Shown here: one piece after another, positions 1 to 43,640 of the stretch
How positions within the stretch are numbered: the stretch's first letter is position 1
How the letters are laid out: every line of letters begins with the position of its first letter
Origin: Alviniconcha marisindica
Taxonomy: Eukaryota > Mollusca > Gastropoda > Provannidae
DNA: 64,000 bases
NCBI GenBank assembly: GCA_018857735.1
Contig: JABMCL010002216.1
Span: 737,001 to 801,000 of the forward strand
Reading direction: 5' to 3'
The notes under the pieces: model-generated
What the model was told of the DNA's origin: nothing
Databases searched by the model: none
The model's input: only the letters and a program-made list of their open reading frames with translations
Position numbers and translations under genes: made by a program

Positions 1-13516
<13,516 letters not shown>

Positions 13517-14351
13517 CGGCACCAGCCAGCCAGCCAGCCGTCAGGGGGAGTGACTGAAAAGCTCGCCTGGAGCTGACATTCTCTGCGTGTGTGTGTGTGT
13601 GGGTGTGGAGGGGGTGTGGGGTGTTGTGTGTCAGTGTGTGTTGTGTGAAGGGACTGTGAGCGAGGCGGTGACCAAGAGTATCGGTGGCTGCAGGCCAGCT
13701 GGACGTGCTGCTTACAGACACGCCCCCCCCCCCCCCCCCCCCCACCCCGCTGCTGCCACCGCCGCCTTCTTCATCTTCTTCGTCCATGATGGCACAGAAG
13801 CAATCAAAAGCCTTGCACATGTGGGGAAGGGGTTTGCACGGACTGTCGGCTTGACCCGGGTGTGCGAGTGGGATTGATGGACAAATTTGTGAATTATGTT
13901 GAATTTGTATGGGATAAATACTCCCTCCCCCTCCCCCCATAAATACTCCCCCTCCCCCTCACCCACCATCTCCATGCTGAAAAAAGGATTATAAATATAT
14001 TCATGGTCAACACGAGTGTTGGTGGTATCACTGATCAGTACTAAGTGTTGTTGGAAGCAAGGTACATTTGCACCAGGCACAGTCTGGGTGATTCATGTTT
14101 GTAAGGGTCAGGGAGTGTTCCAGTAACCGAGTCTGCATTTAACATGAAAATGAGGTAAAAGAATGGTGTATAAAGTCAAATGGATTTTTTTGGTGTCCAG
14201 CTGTTTTTTTTGCAAGGTGTAAGTGGTTTTGGGTAGACTTGTTTTTTGTTGTTGATTTTTGTGCTGGATGACGTAAACTGATAAGCTGTGTGTTTGTGAA
14301 GGGGAATTATGTTTCAGGGAAGGTACTCTAATAGTTATACTCAGGCAAAAA

Positions 14352-14357
14352 AATAAA
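14352..14357 (+). promoter_or_regulatory. Candidate MAGI polyadenylation signal
   Basis: First AATAAA hexamer downstream of the MAGI stop codon, giving a 3' untranslated region of about 0.85 kb. Others occur farther on (for example near 15735 and 16964), so the true site is undecided. Confidence 0.35.
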
Positions 14358-15849
14358 AAAATATATATGTATTTTTTGGGGGGTGGGGTGGGGGTGGGGG
14401 TGGGTTACTTGTTGACTAGGTTGTAGTTGTGAAGAGTACAGTGGAACCCTGCAGGAATAGGTGGCTGGAAGCACAAGGATGACTTCTCCCTCTTGGAGGT
14501 TCATTGTGAGAGAACTAAGCAGTAAGAGTGCAGTAGGGACTTTTGTTGAGTCGCTTTTGTCTTAAGCCATTCATGGCCCTTGGGATGCAAACCTGTTCAC
14601 TGACCTCATCATGTCATCATTGGCCTTTGCCAAAGAGCTCCCCATTTGTCTACGGGACATCATTCCAACTGTTGGGACATTCTCATGCAGAGCAAAACTC
14701 TCAGAATGACCGTTTTTACTGCACCAGCAGTACAAATGATTTGGCAGAGAAAGGGTTATGCAGAATGGCATCTTAAAGGGGAACGGAAGTGAAACTGCAC
14801 AAATGACATGGCAGGGAGTGTTAAGCAAAATGTCTTAAAGGGGAAGCAAAGTGAAGAGGCATCATGGGCCCTGTCACCTTTGTGCGTCTTTTGTGTGAAC
14901 ACTGACTGAACCGCCAGACGAACCCCGCAGAGGGAAATTCCTTGCACAGTTTTCAACGTTTTGGGGCCAGCTTGCGTCTTCGCTTCACTTCCCTGTTAGG
15001 AGTTTGTCTCAGCAGGGTTCTTCTGTACTCCCACAAACATGGCACAGGTGCGCACGACAGGAACATTAGAGAAACGGTGCGTGTACCTTGCCAAGTCTCG
15101 TCTGTCCCCGCAGCAGTGCTGGCGACAAAAGAGTTTTTCAATGGCAGCGGGCCCAAAGTATGTTGCATTGTTACTGTTGGGCATGAACATTGCGGCGGTC
15201 GTGACGGCTGCTCCACATCACTGAAAAGGAAGGAGTGTGTCATATGTGTCTTTGTATGTGCCGACCCAAAGCAAGCGGTGCTGCTTTCAGGCTGAATGTC
15301 CGGGTAGCTTTATTTACAAGCCTGTGTGCCCCGCGTTAGTGCTGTTGGGCTCTGGCTTTTTAGTGGGGCCCCTCCACAGAGATTTCATCCATTCGCTTTA
15401 CTCCTTGTTACTTGTTGATCATCGGCAAATTGTCTTGTTCAATATTTATTATGTGTGGCAAGGTTTGTCCTCCCTCAACCAGTTATGCAAGTTAACAAGT
15501 TGCCGTTCAACCTTCTTGCGTTTCCTAGGAATGGTTAACATTAACGTTACTTTCTACTGCGCGTAAAACTCTCATTGATGTTTTTATCCTTGGTTATCGG
15601 ACACGTGCTGTACCATGCGTAGTTGTTTGTTGTTGTGTCTCTGGACATGTCATAGTACTTAAAGGGGCCTCATCCAGGTTTTGGGTGCAAAATGGTCTTC
15701 CGTGCAATCAACAGTCCATCTTGGTCACTACAAATAAATAGGGCAATCCCATGTCTATTCCTTCCATAAATCAGGCTGACTTCTCATCCATTAAACAGAC
15801 CTACCTGTCATCCGCAAACCTGGCCAACAGCAGCTCATGAGTAAGACAG

Positions 15850-16510
15850 ACTGACTTCTCATCCCCAAAATGACATCTCTGCCACAAAATGCACGACTCT
15901 TCATCCATACATTGTCAAGAGGCTGACGATACAGAGAGCAGAGCTATATACTTGCCACCTGAAGCACTTAGGGCTCATGAGATGAGGTGCTCGACAAGCG
16001 TTCGTATAATAATCTCGGCCACAAAACAGACATCATCCACAAAAAGGGCTGACACCTCATCCACAAAACAGACTAACATCCACAAAAGGGCTGGCATCTC
16101 ATTCACAAAAGAGGCTAGCATCTCATCCACAAAACAGGCTGACATCTCATCCACAAAACATGCTGACATCTCGTCCATAAAAGGGCCGACATCTCATCCA
16201 CAAAACAGGCCGACATGTCACCCACAAAACGGGCTGACATCTCACTCATAAAACAGGCCGACATCCCACCCACAAAACAGGCTGACATGTCACCCGCAAA
16301 ACAGGCTGACTTCTCACCAACAAAACAGGCCGACATCTCACCCACAAAACAGGCTGACATTTCCCCCACAAAACAGGCCAAATCTCACCCACAAAACAGG
16401 CCAACATCCTACGGGCTGACATCTCACCCACAAAACTAGCTGACACAAGCCACGAAACAGGCCAACATCTCACCCATAAACCAGGCGGCCATCTCGCCCA
16501 CAAAGAAGCA
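15850..16510 (+). repeat. 24-bp minisatellite
   Basis: Diverged copies of a unit built from GACATCTCA(C/T)CCACAAAACAGGCT. The clearest copies are at 16030-16400. The 24-bp period keeps frames open on both strands, producing spurious repetitive peptides. Confidence 0.9.
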
Positions 16511-17589
16511 CGGTAATGTGGAGAGGAGTCACAGGGGCAAATTTTGGTGCCACAGAGAAGCAGCAGTTGATGAAACAAAAATGTATGGTGTGGAAGATGC
16601 TAGCAATACTGAGAATTGAACTGGCGTCCAGCTGGCTCATCCCCATGCATGATGATTATTTTGAACCAGTGCGGATACACCAGATGGCGTATGGTTTGGT
16701 TGTACTGATTTACTTGTGAGTATCATGTGACCGAGTCACTGTGAGCAGTAGCTCGAGATGATGACGTGAGGAGAAAGTAAAACTTGCATGAAGTTTAAGG
16801 ATGAAACGGCACAGGTCTGAAAGGGATTGATTTTATTTGAAAGTGTTTTATGCTGCAGTCTTGAGCAGTCCTTTTTTGGAATGGGCATTGTAGCACTTTT
16901 GCTGATCATTTATTCCATGCTGAACAGCTCATGCCTTTTAGCTCTTGCTTAGAAAGTAAAATAAAAGTGTATCTTCTTACATTGTAGACTTTATGTTTTT
17001 ACCCAATAGTATGTTATTCTTCTTGTGGTTCACCACATTGGCTGTTTGGGAAGCTTGCAGTAGTTTTTGTAGCAGAGCCTAGAACAGCTTGGAGCACAGT
17101 TGTGGTGGCCATTGTTGCGGATTATTGGGGGGGGGGGGGGGGGGGGGCAGTGGTATAGTACAGCTGCTTGGGCAAAGACTGCCTATTCCAATACCACCTT
17201 AACTTTTACGGGAAAAGAAAGATTTGCTCAGTCACAACATAAAAAGCAATTTGGGGGGATACCACAGAAACTTTAAAGATGTCAAGTCGTAAGTGCTTGG
17301 AATATATTTACAATGCTCATGGGAAATGTGCTTTGGTGAAATTTTATGGTTGAAGCTTGGCACAAGAAAGCAGAACAGAATAAGAGAAAGTTAAAAAAAC
17401 ACTCTAAATCAATATCATTTGCAGATTTACCACTTCCTTTACATTTTCTCTGCAATGTTCCACTTCTTCAGTGAAAGAACACTGAAATTTGCTCATTAGT
17501 ATGCATAGCGTTACAACTTCTAAAACCCATTTGATGAAACAAGTTTCTGTGCCCGACTCAGGCACAGGGTTAAAAGGGTTAAATGTTAA

Positions 17590-17935
17590 ATGTTAGTGGG
17601 ATCACAGGGACATCCCTCACTACTGGTGGGGGAGACCAGGCTCATACTAAGTCTTAGTATGATGACAGTTGCACCCCTCATTATTGGTAGGGGAGACCAG
17701 GCTCATACTGACTTAGTATGATGACAGTTACACCCCTCTCTACTGGTAGGGGAGACCAGGCTCATACTCAGTATGCCAGTTACACGTCTCTCTACTGGTA
17801 GGGGAGACCAGGGTCATACTTAGTATGGTGAAAGTTACACCCCTACTGGCAGGGGAGACCAGGCTCATACTAAGACTTTATATTGACCACAGTTACACTG
17901 CACTCTACTGGTAGGAGACCATACTAATGCTGTCC
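17590..17935 (+). repeat. About 60-bp array
   Basis: Six diverged units with ACTGGTAGGGGAGACCAGG, CTCATACT, TTAGTATG and CAGTTACACC in fixed order. Confidence 0.85.
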
Positions 17936-19972
17936 GTAAGTTTGTGGAACCTCCCATTATTATACCCTCAACTACCCTCTGCTACTCCAAAACTTGGTGG
18001 ACTTACTGTTGTATTCCCTGCTACTGGTCCCATACTTGACTAATGCTGTCCGTAAAACCGTCTTTGGCATTTGTGTTAATGTACACGATGTTGAAGGTGC
18101 CCCCATTACACGGGAGCCAGATGACGACAGTGATGAATCTGATGCCAGCCTGAAGTTGCCAGGGCAAGTATTTTACCCCGTCTGTGGGAAAAGCAGACCC
18201 TACACTCAGTGCAAATGTGATACATACAGTTTTTTTTTGTTTTTTTTGTTCTTCTCCGCAGTGCCTAGACAGAGCGTTGTTGGTTGTGGTGCTTGTTGTA
18301 CATCACTGTCTGTGTTTACCATTGCTTCCATGCTGTAATAGCTTTTTGATACACAGGTTTGGGGCACTTCGGACGGTGAAGCAGCTACTTCGCTTCAAAT
18401 GTACTTGTTGTGTTAAGAAAATAGTTGATGCTGGGCTTGTATGTACCAACAACAACAACAACAACAACAAGAGTGGTGTGTATGGGTCGTTGTTCATTTC
18501 TTCACAGAAACTGGATTTTATTTTGTGCTTCTATATGAAATCTTTTAAACCAAAAACAAAGTAAACAAAATATTATGTATTTTATTGAGGGGGTGGGGGG
18601 GGGGGCAAAAAATAAAAATGTTTAGAACTGTTTAAAGTACTGTTAACATTGTGGACCAACTGTGCTGCATGCTGACAGTACTTTGGAAACCACTTGACGT
18701 TGTGTAACGTTCGGACATGCACACTGTGGCAGTCTGAATGTTAGAATGGTAAAAGAAATATATATATATATGCTATAAATTAAATGAGGAAGAAAGAATG
18801 CATGATGGTGTGCAGAGCCCATCATTTGTCTGAAGGGATCAGCAAACGCCACTGGCCGTAACCAAAATATTTATGCTTTCATGCTGAAGAACTACAGCTG
18901 ACGTTGGAAAGTGGGGGAATGCATGAATGCAGTTCTGTTATTGTTGTTGTTGCAGTTATTGATGCATCAGAGGACAGTTACCCAGAACAGACCGCCAACC
19001 CTTTTTTTGACTTTGTTTACCCCACCCCCACCCACTGTTGTGACATTCATGAAAATTGTGTTTGTTTTCTAATCAGAAAGTTCAGCCCAAATTGTTTTTG
19101 AAGTTGTACATGAGTAAACTGAACTTGGTCACAGAATTTGTATAATACTATAGTATAATGCATGTGACTAGAAACCCTCCCCCCTCCCCCCCCACCCTTT
19201 CCTGCCCCCAGCATGCGTTATAATATGGAAGGGGGAGGGTGTCTGCACCAATTTTGTGTTATTGTTTTTACAAATAGTACTGTTTATGAGCCACATGCCC
19301 TTATCAATCGATCATATCTTGCAATTATTATTCTATGCATGGTTCAGTAACACTACCTTGCTTGTAGCGATGGTTACGTTCATTTGTGCAAAATTCAGCA
19401 ATAGAGACGAAGCATGTTGTCGTGAATATCACCAGGATCATTAGCATATCTCGAGAATTGTCCATGCGTTATATTAACCATTGTACAAACATATACACAC
19501 TTTGTTCAATTCATCATTTGAATTTTTTTTTATCATCTTCGGTCTCTCTCAAGTTGGAATGAAGGTGACCTGACCCAGTCTTTTAAATGGTTTGCTGCTT
19601 GCCAGCCTCTTTGTTTTAGTCACCTTCACGCCAACAGGGTTGGGATGAACGCATTTTTTAAAAACATTTTATTTGTCTGCGTTTGAGTCTTTTACATCAA
19701 TATTTTTTAAGCTGTGCAGCATAGGCTTTCTAACAGTGCATGCATTGGTGTGTTTGTGAATGTGTGCCTGTGTGTGTGCCTGTGTGTGTGTGTGTGTGCG
19801 CGCCTGCCAGAGAGAGAGGTGGATAACTGCTCAAAAGTGTTGCTTGTGCTGGCTGGTCCACTGGTCCAGTTGTTCTACAGCAATTGTTTGTATATTGACA
19901 AAAATAAATAACTATCTGTATAATTTGTCGTTTTGTCAAGTTGCTTTTCATGTGTGTGTGCCTGTGCAGTGC

Positions 19973-20007
<35 letters not shown>

Positions 20008-20051
20008 CTGACAGTATTCTGTCACATCCACTGGTGATAATTTGTACAAAT

Positions 20052-20057
20052 TTTATT
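20052..20057 (-). promoter_or_regulatory. Candidate CFAP100 polyadenylation signal
   Basis: TTTATT on the + strand, i.e. AATAAA on the CFAP100 strand. It is the first such hexamer after the stop codon at 20411 and implies a 3' untranslated region of about 0.36 kb. Confidence 0.5.
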
Positions 20058-20410
20058 ACAAAAATCATTTGGGGGCTTTATAAGGTCAATAATAATGCAT
20101 CACAACATACATGGATGAACATTTTGGAGTCCTTCACCTTTAAAAGACCAACCAATTCAAGATACTCTTTCTAGTGACTGCACATGTTACAGAACAGTGA
20201 TTCCATTTGAATGTTGTTATTCTTTCAGTGTCTACTTGTTTTTAAATCCCAGAACTGGGATCTTTGCTTCCGGCACTGCCAACCAACACCCCAGCACCTG
20301 TGATTGTTGCAGCAAGCCAACACAAGCCAGTTTTGGACTTCAGTTTCTGCAGTTCAAAATGCTGTGAAATACTGGCAGTAAACTTGGGCCTCAGCCAAAG
20401 GGATCCCAAA

Positions 20411-37758
<17,348 letters not shown>

Positions 37759-37856
37759 GGTCGACTAGCTGTGAACAAACCAGAACCGAATCGTTATTTG
37801 AAAAACAAAAACAAAACAAAAAACTAGTTTTTACAGTTCATATATATTTTCATCAT

Positions 37857-37869
37857 GTTGCTAGGCAAC
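37857..37869 (-). promoter_or_regulatory. RFX X-box in the CFAP100 promoter
   Basis: GTTGCCTAGCAAC on the gene strand: half-sites GTTGCC and AGCAAC separated by one base, matching the RFX consensus GTNRCC-N(0-3)-RGYAAC exactly. It lies about 100 bp upstream of the start codon, the usual place for X-boxes of ciliary genes. Confidence 0.8.
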
Positions 37870-38332
37870 GACAGAAACTGACTGCGTTCTGCAATGGGTC
37901 AAAGAAGAACCAAAATAATTGTAAACTGAGCAAAAAAGAACGATGCATTTTTTTCGGTCATTTCTCCACCGTTATTACAATCAGAAGTATGTCTTTTCCT
38001 CAGTCATTTCAACGCAAGCTGCATTAATAAAACACATGGAGAAAAATGGAATCTTTTGTTTACTTTCTGCGAAAAACACTGCTGTAAAACTTTGCTGGTT
38101 TCAAGACTTGTCAACGGAAGCAGTTTCCACCATATACAATCTGAAAACGAGGCTGCTTGCCTTCGCAACAAGGGACGTCACTGTACTAAAAATCATTTGG
38201 TTCCTCGATCGCTCTACAGTTTTCTGTCCGGCTTGCTTTGCTTTGCTACGACCACAAATATTGAATAATTAGCGACTGCTTAACTGGTAACTCTTACTGA
38301 CGGAACACTTGAAGCGACCGCGCGGAATGATG

Positions 38333-38446
38333 TAATAATAATAATAATAAAAAGGATTTCTAGAGCGCTCATCCGGCTACCACACTACTGAGGTGGCAGC
38401 ACAGGGCGCTTTGTGACTGACCTCCAATAACTGACACTAACCACAC

Positions 38447-38521
<75 letters not shown>

Positions 38522-39047
38522 GTCGGACGAGGGGATGGGCAGGGCTGAGAAAAACAGTTTAGAAATAATTATGAAACAGGTGCGTCTTGAGGGCGGCTTT
38601 GAAAGAGGAGGTAGAATCAGAGTGGCGGAGTGTTTGAGGCAAATTGTTCCAGACAGATGGGCCAGCATAAGAAAAAGATCTTTCACCAAATGTTTTTGTG
38701 TTTACACGGGGGGTGACAAAGGTTCGTGCGTCAGATGCAGATCGTAATTGTCTTGCTGGAGTATAAGGTTGAAGGAGATCGGACAGATACTGAGGAGCTG
38801 TTCCAGAGATGGAACTGAAGCATGAGAGAGTTGAAATTTTGTATTGAATGCGATGTGTTACTGGTAGCCAATGCAGAGTTTCAAGAATAGGATAGATGTG
38901 GTCAGATTTCTTGGCTTTACACACAAGCCTTGCTGCTGCATTCTGAACTCAGTTTTGAAGTTTGTCTAGTAAGTACTGAGGACAACCTGAAAGTAAGGAG
39001 TTACAGTAGTCTACGCGAGAGAGGACAAGACAGTCCACTGAACGGTC
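38333..39047 (-). mobile_element. 5'-truncated LINE with reverse transcriptase C-terminus
   Basis: On the - strand the frame from 39047 reads DRSVDCLVLSRVDYCNSLLS and on through LETLHWLPVTHRIQYKI, SVWNNLPQTLR and FKAALKTHLFHNYF, ending at 38559: the C-terminal part of a non-LTR reverse transcriptase. One in-frame TGA (38951-38949) breaks it. A CA tract (38443-38519), a GCGC-containing 3' end and a TTA-triplet tail (38333-38350) follow. Only the last quarter of the element is present. Confidence 0.9.
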
Positions 39048-39099
39048 ACCCTGCACATAAAAGATTCAAAAGAATGCTTATTTATTATGACAAAGATAC

Positions 39100-39191
39100 A
39101 CAAAAGGTCCTGCATGATCTGCTCCTGTATCATGTGAGCGCTCAGGGCGTTGATGAGCGCATTATAAATGTACATTATTATTATTATTATG
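39100..39191 (+). mobile_element. LINE 3'-end fragment with (ATT)n tail
   Basis: TGAGCGCTCAGGGCG, ATTATAAATGTACATT and ATT triplets: the 3' end signature of the same type of LINE, here on the + strand and head to head with the - strand copy. Confidence 0.7.
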
Positions 39192-39599
39192 AACCATGAA
39201 CCATTTTCATAGCGAAGATGCCATGCTGCGGGGCCGGCGATTAATTATTCAGTAAAGGACACGGAAAAGGCCCGACGGAAAGGCTACACCTTTCATCGAT
39301 GATATGTCAAGTTGTTTTCTGTCCCATTTAAGTCTTAATCTAATGTTATTCTGCAACGAAAAATAAGTGCTGGTGTTTCAGTATCAACTAAGCTGTCTGG
39401 TGAAGATCTAGACAGACGCAACGTTATAGAAAACATCAAAATACATAGATAACTGGGTTTTTAAATTACGCCAAGTCAACCATTTGATGACGGTATGAGG
39501 ACGAGCAGAAATCAAGTATGAAAACAAGCTATATGTATTTGCAAGTTGCTACAAATATAAATGCACAATGGGAGTGTCAATGATGTGTGTGACCGCCGC

Positions 39600-39675
<76 letters not shown>

Positions 39676-39710
39676 CGGTGTGTGCGTGCGTGCGTGCGTG
39701 CGTGCGTGCA

Positions 39711-39742
<32 letters not shown>

Positions 39743-39770
39743 TGTGCGTGTGTGTGTGTGTGTGTTCGCA
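39600..39770 (+). repeat. GT / GCGT microsatellite
   Basis: Long GT tract followed by (GTGC)n and GT again; immediately upstream of the 45-bp array. Confidence 0.95.
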
Positions 39771-39825
39771 GCAGTGTCTGAGTGATCTCACTGGGATTAT
39801 TAACGATATCGTATCTAACGGCAGC

Positions 39826-40870
39826 GGCATTAGCCCTGGTCGGATTCCATCAACTCCAACAGCGGCATTGGCCCGGGTCGGATTCCATCAGCTCTAACAG
39901 CGGCATTGGCCCGGGTCGGATTCAATCAAGACTGAACTCTAACAGCGGCATTGGCCCGGGTCGGATTCCATCAACTCTAACAACGGCATTGGCCCGGGTC
40001 GGATTCAATCAAGATTGAACTCCAACAGCGGCATTGGCCCGGGTCGGATTCTATCGAGATTGAACTCTAACAGCGGCATTGGCCCTGGTCAGATTCAATC
40101 AACTCTAACAGCAGCATTGGCCCGGGTCGGATTCAATCAAGACTGAACTCTAACAGCGGCACTGGCCCGGGTCGGATTCAATCAAGACTGAACTCTAACA
40201 GCGGCATTGGCCCGGGTCAGATTCAATCAAGACTTTAACAGCGGCATTGGCCCGAGTCGGATTCAGTCAAGACTTCGGCTCTAACAGCGACATTGGCCCG
40301 GGTCGGATTCAATCAAGATTGAACTTTAACAGCGGCACTGGCCCGGGTCAGATTCAATCAAGACTTTAACAGCGGCATGGGCCTGGGTCGGATTCAATCA
40401 AGACTTCGGCTCTAAGAGCAACATTGGCCCGGGTCGGATTCAATCATGTCTTAACTCTAACAGCGGCATGGGCCCGGGTCGGATTCAATCAAGACTTCGG
40501 CTCTAACAGCGACATTGGCCCGGGTCGGATTCAGTCAAGACCCAACTCTAACAGCGGCATGGGCCCGGGTTGGATTCAATCAAGACCCAACTCTAACAGC
40601 GGCATGGGCCCGGGTTGGATTCAATCAAGACCCAACTCTAACAGCGGCATGGGCCCGGGTTGGATTCAATCAAGACCCAACTCTAACAGCGGCATGGGCC
40701 CGGGTTGGATTCAATCAAGACCCAACTCTAACAGCGGCATGGGCCCGGGTTGGATTCAATCAAGACCCAACTCTAACAGCAGCGTGGGCCCGGGTTGGAT
40801 GCTATGAAGACTTTACTAGCAGCGGCATTAGCCCGGGTCGGATTCAATCAGACTTTAACAACGGCGTAGA
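39826..40870 (+). repeat. 45-bp minisatellite, more than 20 copies
   Basis: Units carry AACAGCGGCATTGGCCCGGG and TCGGATTCAATCAAGAC. From about 40500 to 40790 they are nearly identical, with an exact 45-bp period and an open frame repeating NSNSGMGPGWIQSRP. No start context or splice signal ties it to a gene, so I treat it as non-coding. Confidence 0.95.
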
Positions 40871-40990
40871 CAAACGTTCGGAGGGTTTAATCACATAAAC
40901 GGTTAAAATGAAAGCTAATTTAAAAGGAACATAAATTCAGATATCATAGTAACTTTTTATAATGCGATAATATGTAGTACTATTTCATAT

Positions 40991-40993
<3 letters not shown>

Positions 40994-41040
<47 letters not shown>

Positions 41041-41305
41041 TGTGTGTGTGTAGTTGGGGGCGGGGGTGGGGACTGGGAGAGATGGAATTAAGGGTAGGTA
41101 GTAATATAATGATTCATTTTCTTTATGTATTGCTGCTTCTCATATGGCACATGTACTTGTATATTATACATTGTTAGTTGTCATAATTATATGTATTACG
41201 TTTGTGAAACTTAGAAAATGTTGGAGAATGTTGTAAAGCGCAGTGAGTTTGGGTACACCTGAGAATAGTGCTATACAAAAGTTATCTATTATTATTATTA
41301 TTATG
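40994..41305 (+). mobile_element. GT tract plus LINE-like 3' end with (ATT)n tail
   Basis: GT tract (40994-41052), then AAGCGCAGTGAGTTTGGG, a TGCTATACAAAAG motif and ATT triplets to 41305: the same GT-to-GCGC-to-(ATT)n order as the LINE copies, without the reverse transcriptase part. Confidence 0.55.
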
Positions 41306-42167
41306 TTTGGTTCTGTCTCTTGGGGTGGGAATATTTCAAAATTAGATAGAGGGAGGTTGGAAAAGATTGCAAAAACAAAAGAAAGAAAAAAAGCAGGTCC
41401 TGTTGTGGGAAAGCCACTGGACAGTTTTAAGACTTTACACGAAAAGAGACTGTACAGAAAACTAATGCAAATATATTAAACGACCCTACACACCCAATGA
41501 ACACTACTTTGATAGCAGACGTAGCAACAGGGTGGAAGATTTTTACTTCCGAGAACCGCAAATACAAACCGTTATAAAGCCTCGTTTTTACCCTCGGCTC
41601 TGTAATTTTTTAATAACAATTATATCGGTCATTAACTGAGTGTGCGCATGCGTCAAGATGTCTGTTGAGGATGATAACTTTCTAAGGGAGGGTTGGGGAT
41701 GTGTGAACCTAATGATTTTTATTTGAGAGTTTTTACGTTTTGGTTTGACAGAGAAAGCATTATTCCAAGTAATTTTGGGTTTGCTAGGTATTAGCATTAG
41801 ATCATTCCTATTAGTGTATGCAGATTGAAAGAAAGGGGGCGTGTGTCTAAGAGTGTGTATGCGCGTGTGTTTCATGACTTAGACTTATTGAGATATGTTC
41901 TTCGTTGTGCGATCGAACGACAGCTTTAATTTCCCGCTGGGATGAATAAAGTATATTGTTATTTGTTATTATTGCTATTAATTTAACATGACAATACAAA
42001 TACACGTTTTGTATTGTCATATTAATGCAAAACATATTAATATTAATGCGTTTTTATATTCTTATATTGAATTATAGGTTACAAAACACATAAAATGTTC
42101 AAACATGCAGTAATACGACAGTACAAAGCAATAAATCAGCGTTCCTTTTAATCGTTTATGAGTTTCG

Positions 42168-42261
42168 GTCTTGTTTTAGAATGCTAGAAGTCATACTTAT
42201 TTTCGATTTGTTGTGTGTGTGTTTGTGTGTGCGGCGCGCGCGTGTGTGTGTGTGTGTGTGT

Positions 42262-42304
<43 letters not shown>
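42168..42304 (+). repeat. Dispersed motif copy 2 and GT / GCGC tract
   Basis: TCTTGTTTTAGAATGCTAGA (as at 33886) followed by a GT tract containing GCGGCGCGCGCG. Confidence 0.75.
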
Positions 42305-42308
<4 letters not shown>

Positions 42309-42759
42309 TTATTTATATACATACTTTTGTTGTTGATTCCTTTTTCTTTTATTCACTATAACAAATATAACACAATTATAGAACAGATGTGTCAGTACAC
42401 CTGTTCAGTACACTTGTTCCCAACTGAATAAAAGACATATATACAGATCCATGTACAATTTATGCATAAAGACTATACAAAAAGGTTCAAACATATTAGT
42501 ACTGGACAACCATACAAACAGTCGGACAAAGTGCTTCACAGACAGATATTTGCTTTGTACCACGTGCACTAACTGATTGACTGCACGTCACAGGTGTATA
42601 CATTCGGCTAAATCTAGAAAAACTACATCCACACGAAAGTTATCCGTTTCTGACTGTCACTTGAAAGTTGTTTCACTGAGATGATTTTGTTGTTGTTGTT
42701 GTTCTAAGGGTTCATTACTATCGCATTAGGTGTCGTTGACACAATTGGTTGCGGATCCA

Positions 42760-43640
42760 AATCTATGATAATCTTGTTAGTACAGGCGAGGCCGGGGATG
42801 GAACTGCCGAGTAGAAAGCGATGGACCTTTCGCTGCGTGGCATTACGGCCGCGATGATCACACGCACGTGCAGCACGCGTCTTACGCTCGCACCCAACAC
42901 TGCACGCGCACTTGGGGAAATAGTGAAGTATTGACCCGAGAGCCACGTGCTGACTAATAAGGCACGCGCGCCGCGCGGCCTCAGTGCTTGTGTGCTTGCT
43001 GCCCGCTGTTATCTACATCAATGACTTGCAGCAACCAGCCAGCTTGGCTACTACGGCTACAACATCGGCTACGGCAACGCGGAATGCAGCAACGGCACCG
43101 CAGCCCGCACGGCACACAGGCTACAGCAGCAGCTTGGGGCCGCATACATGCAGGCGAACGCACTTACTGCAGTCGCGGCGGGAGTCCACAGAGGTAGACG
43201 GCGTGGCATGATTACGCCAGTGGGAATTCCGCCTCCTGCAGATCAATGCGCAAGTAACACCCTCAACCCACGGAAGCCACACATTTAGCTCCGTGGCACC
43301 GCCGACGCCGCCGCGACATCATCACCAGCGACGGCTGAAGCAACAGTGTTATAGCGGCGAGCCCAGCTGAGCGACATACACACAAAAAGCACGGATGGCA
43401 AAGGCCGCCGCGGCGAGTGAGCAAGAGAGACCATACCTATAGCTGTGGCCAGGTAAAAAACGGATTGAAGTGGGATGGTTCCTAACGGCACTGGCGGGTA
43501 GCGGCGGAGCGTGGCAGCTAAAAGGCACCGCGGGCTTGCAGCGCTGCCATCGCCAGCAACGGCTACACCAGCACCACACCACGCCACAATACAACGACAA
43601 CGGCTCATTGGGTCCAGCGGGGATTTACCGCATCGTGTTC
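42760..43640. other. CpG- and GC-rich segment of unknown nature
   Basis: Markedly richer in GC and CpG than its surroundings. Several overlapping open frames exist on both strands, including one on the + strand at 43025-43288 (LGYYGYNIGYGNAECSNGT and so on) opening after a possible acceptor TTGCAG. No family is recognised. It could be a CpG-rich promoter or first exon of an unseen gene, or a GC-rich repeat. Confidence 0.4.

Larger units (their letters stand above)
13517..20051 (+). other. MAGI 3' untranslated region and convergent intergenic space
   Basis: No convincing coding exon. It contains a C-rich run near 13722-13743, a 24-bp array (15850-16510), a G run near 17126-17147, an about 60-bp array (17590-17935), a CAA tract near 18448-18471 and GT tracts near 19743-19801 and 19972-20006. 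MAGI (+) and CFAP100 (-) end towards each other here. Confidence 0.6.

Noticed and set aside
15044..15224. 60-codon frame with a hydrophobic stretch as a small secreted peptide
   Set aside because: No recognisable homology, no conserved cysteine pattern, and it lies in probable MAGI 3' sequence.
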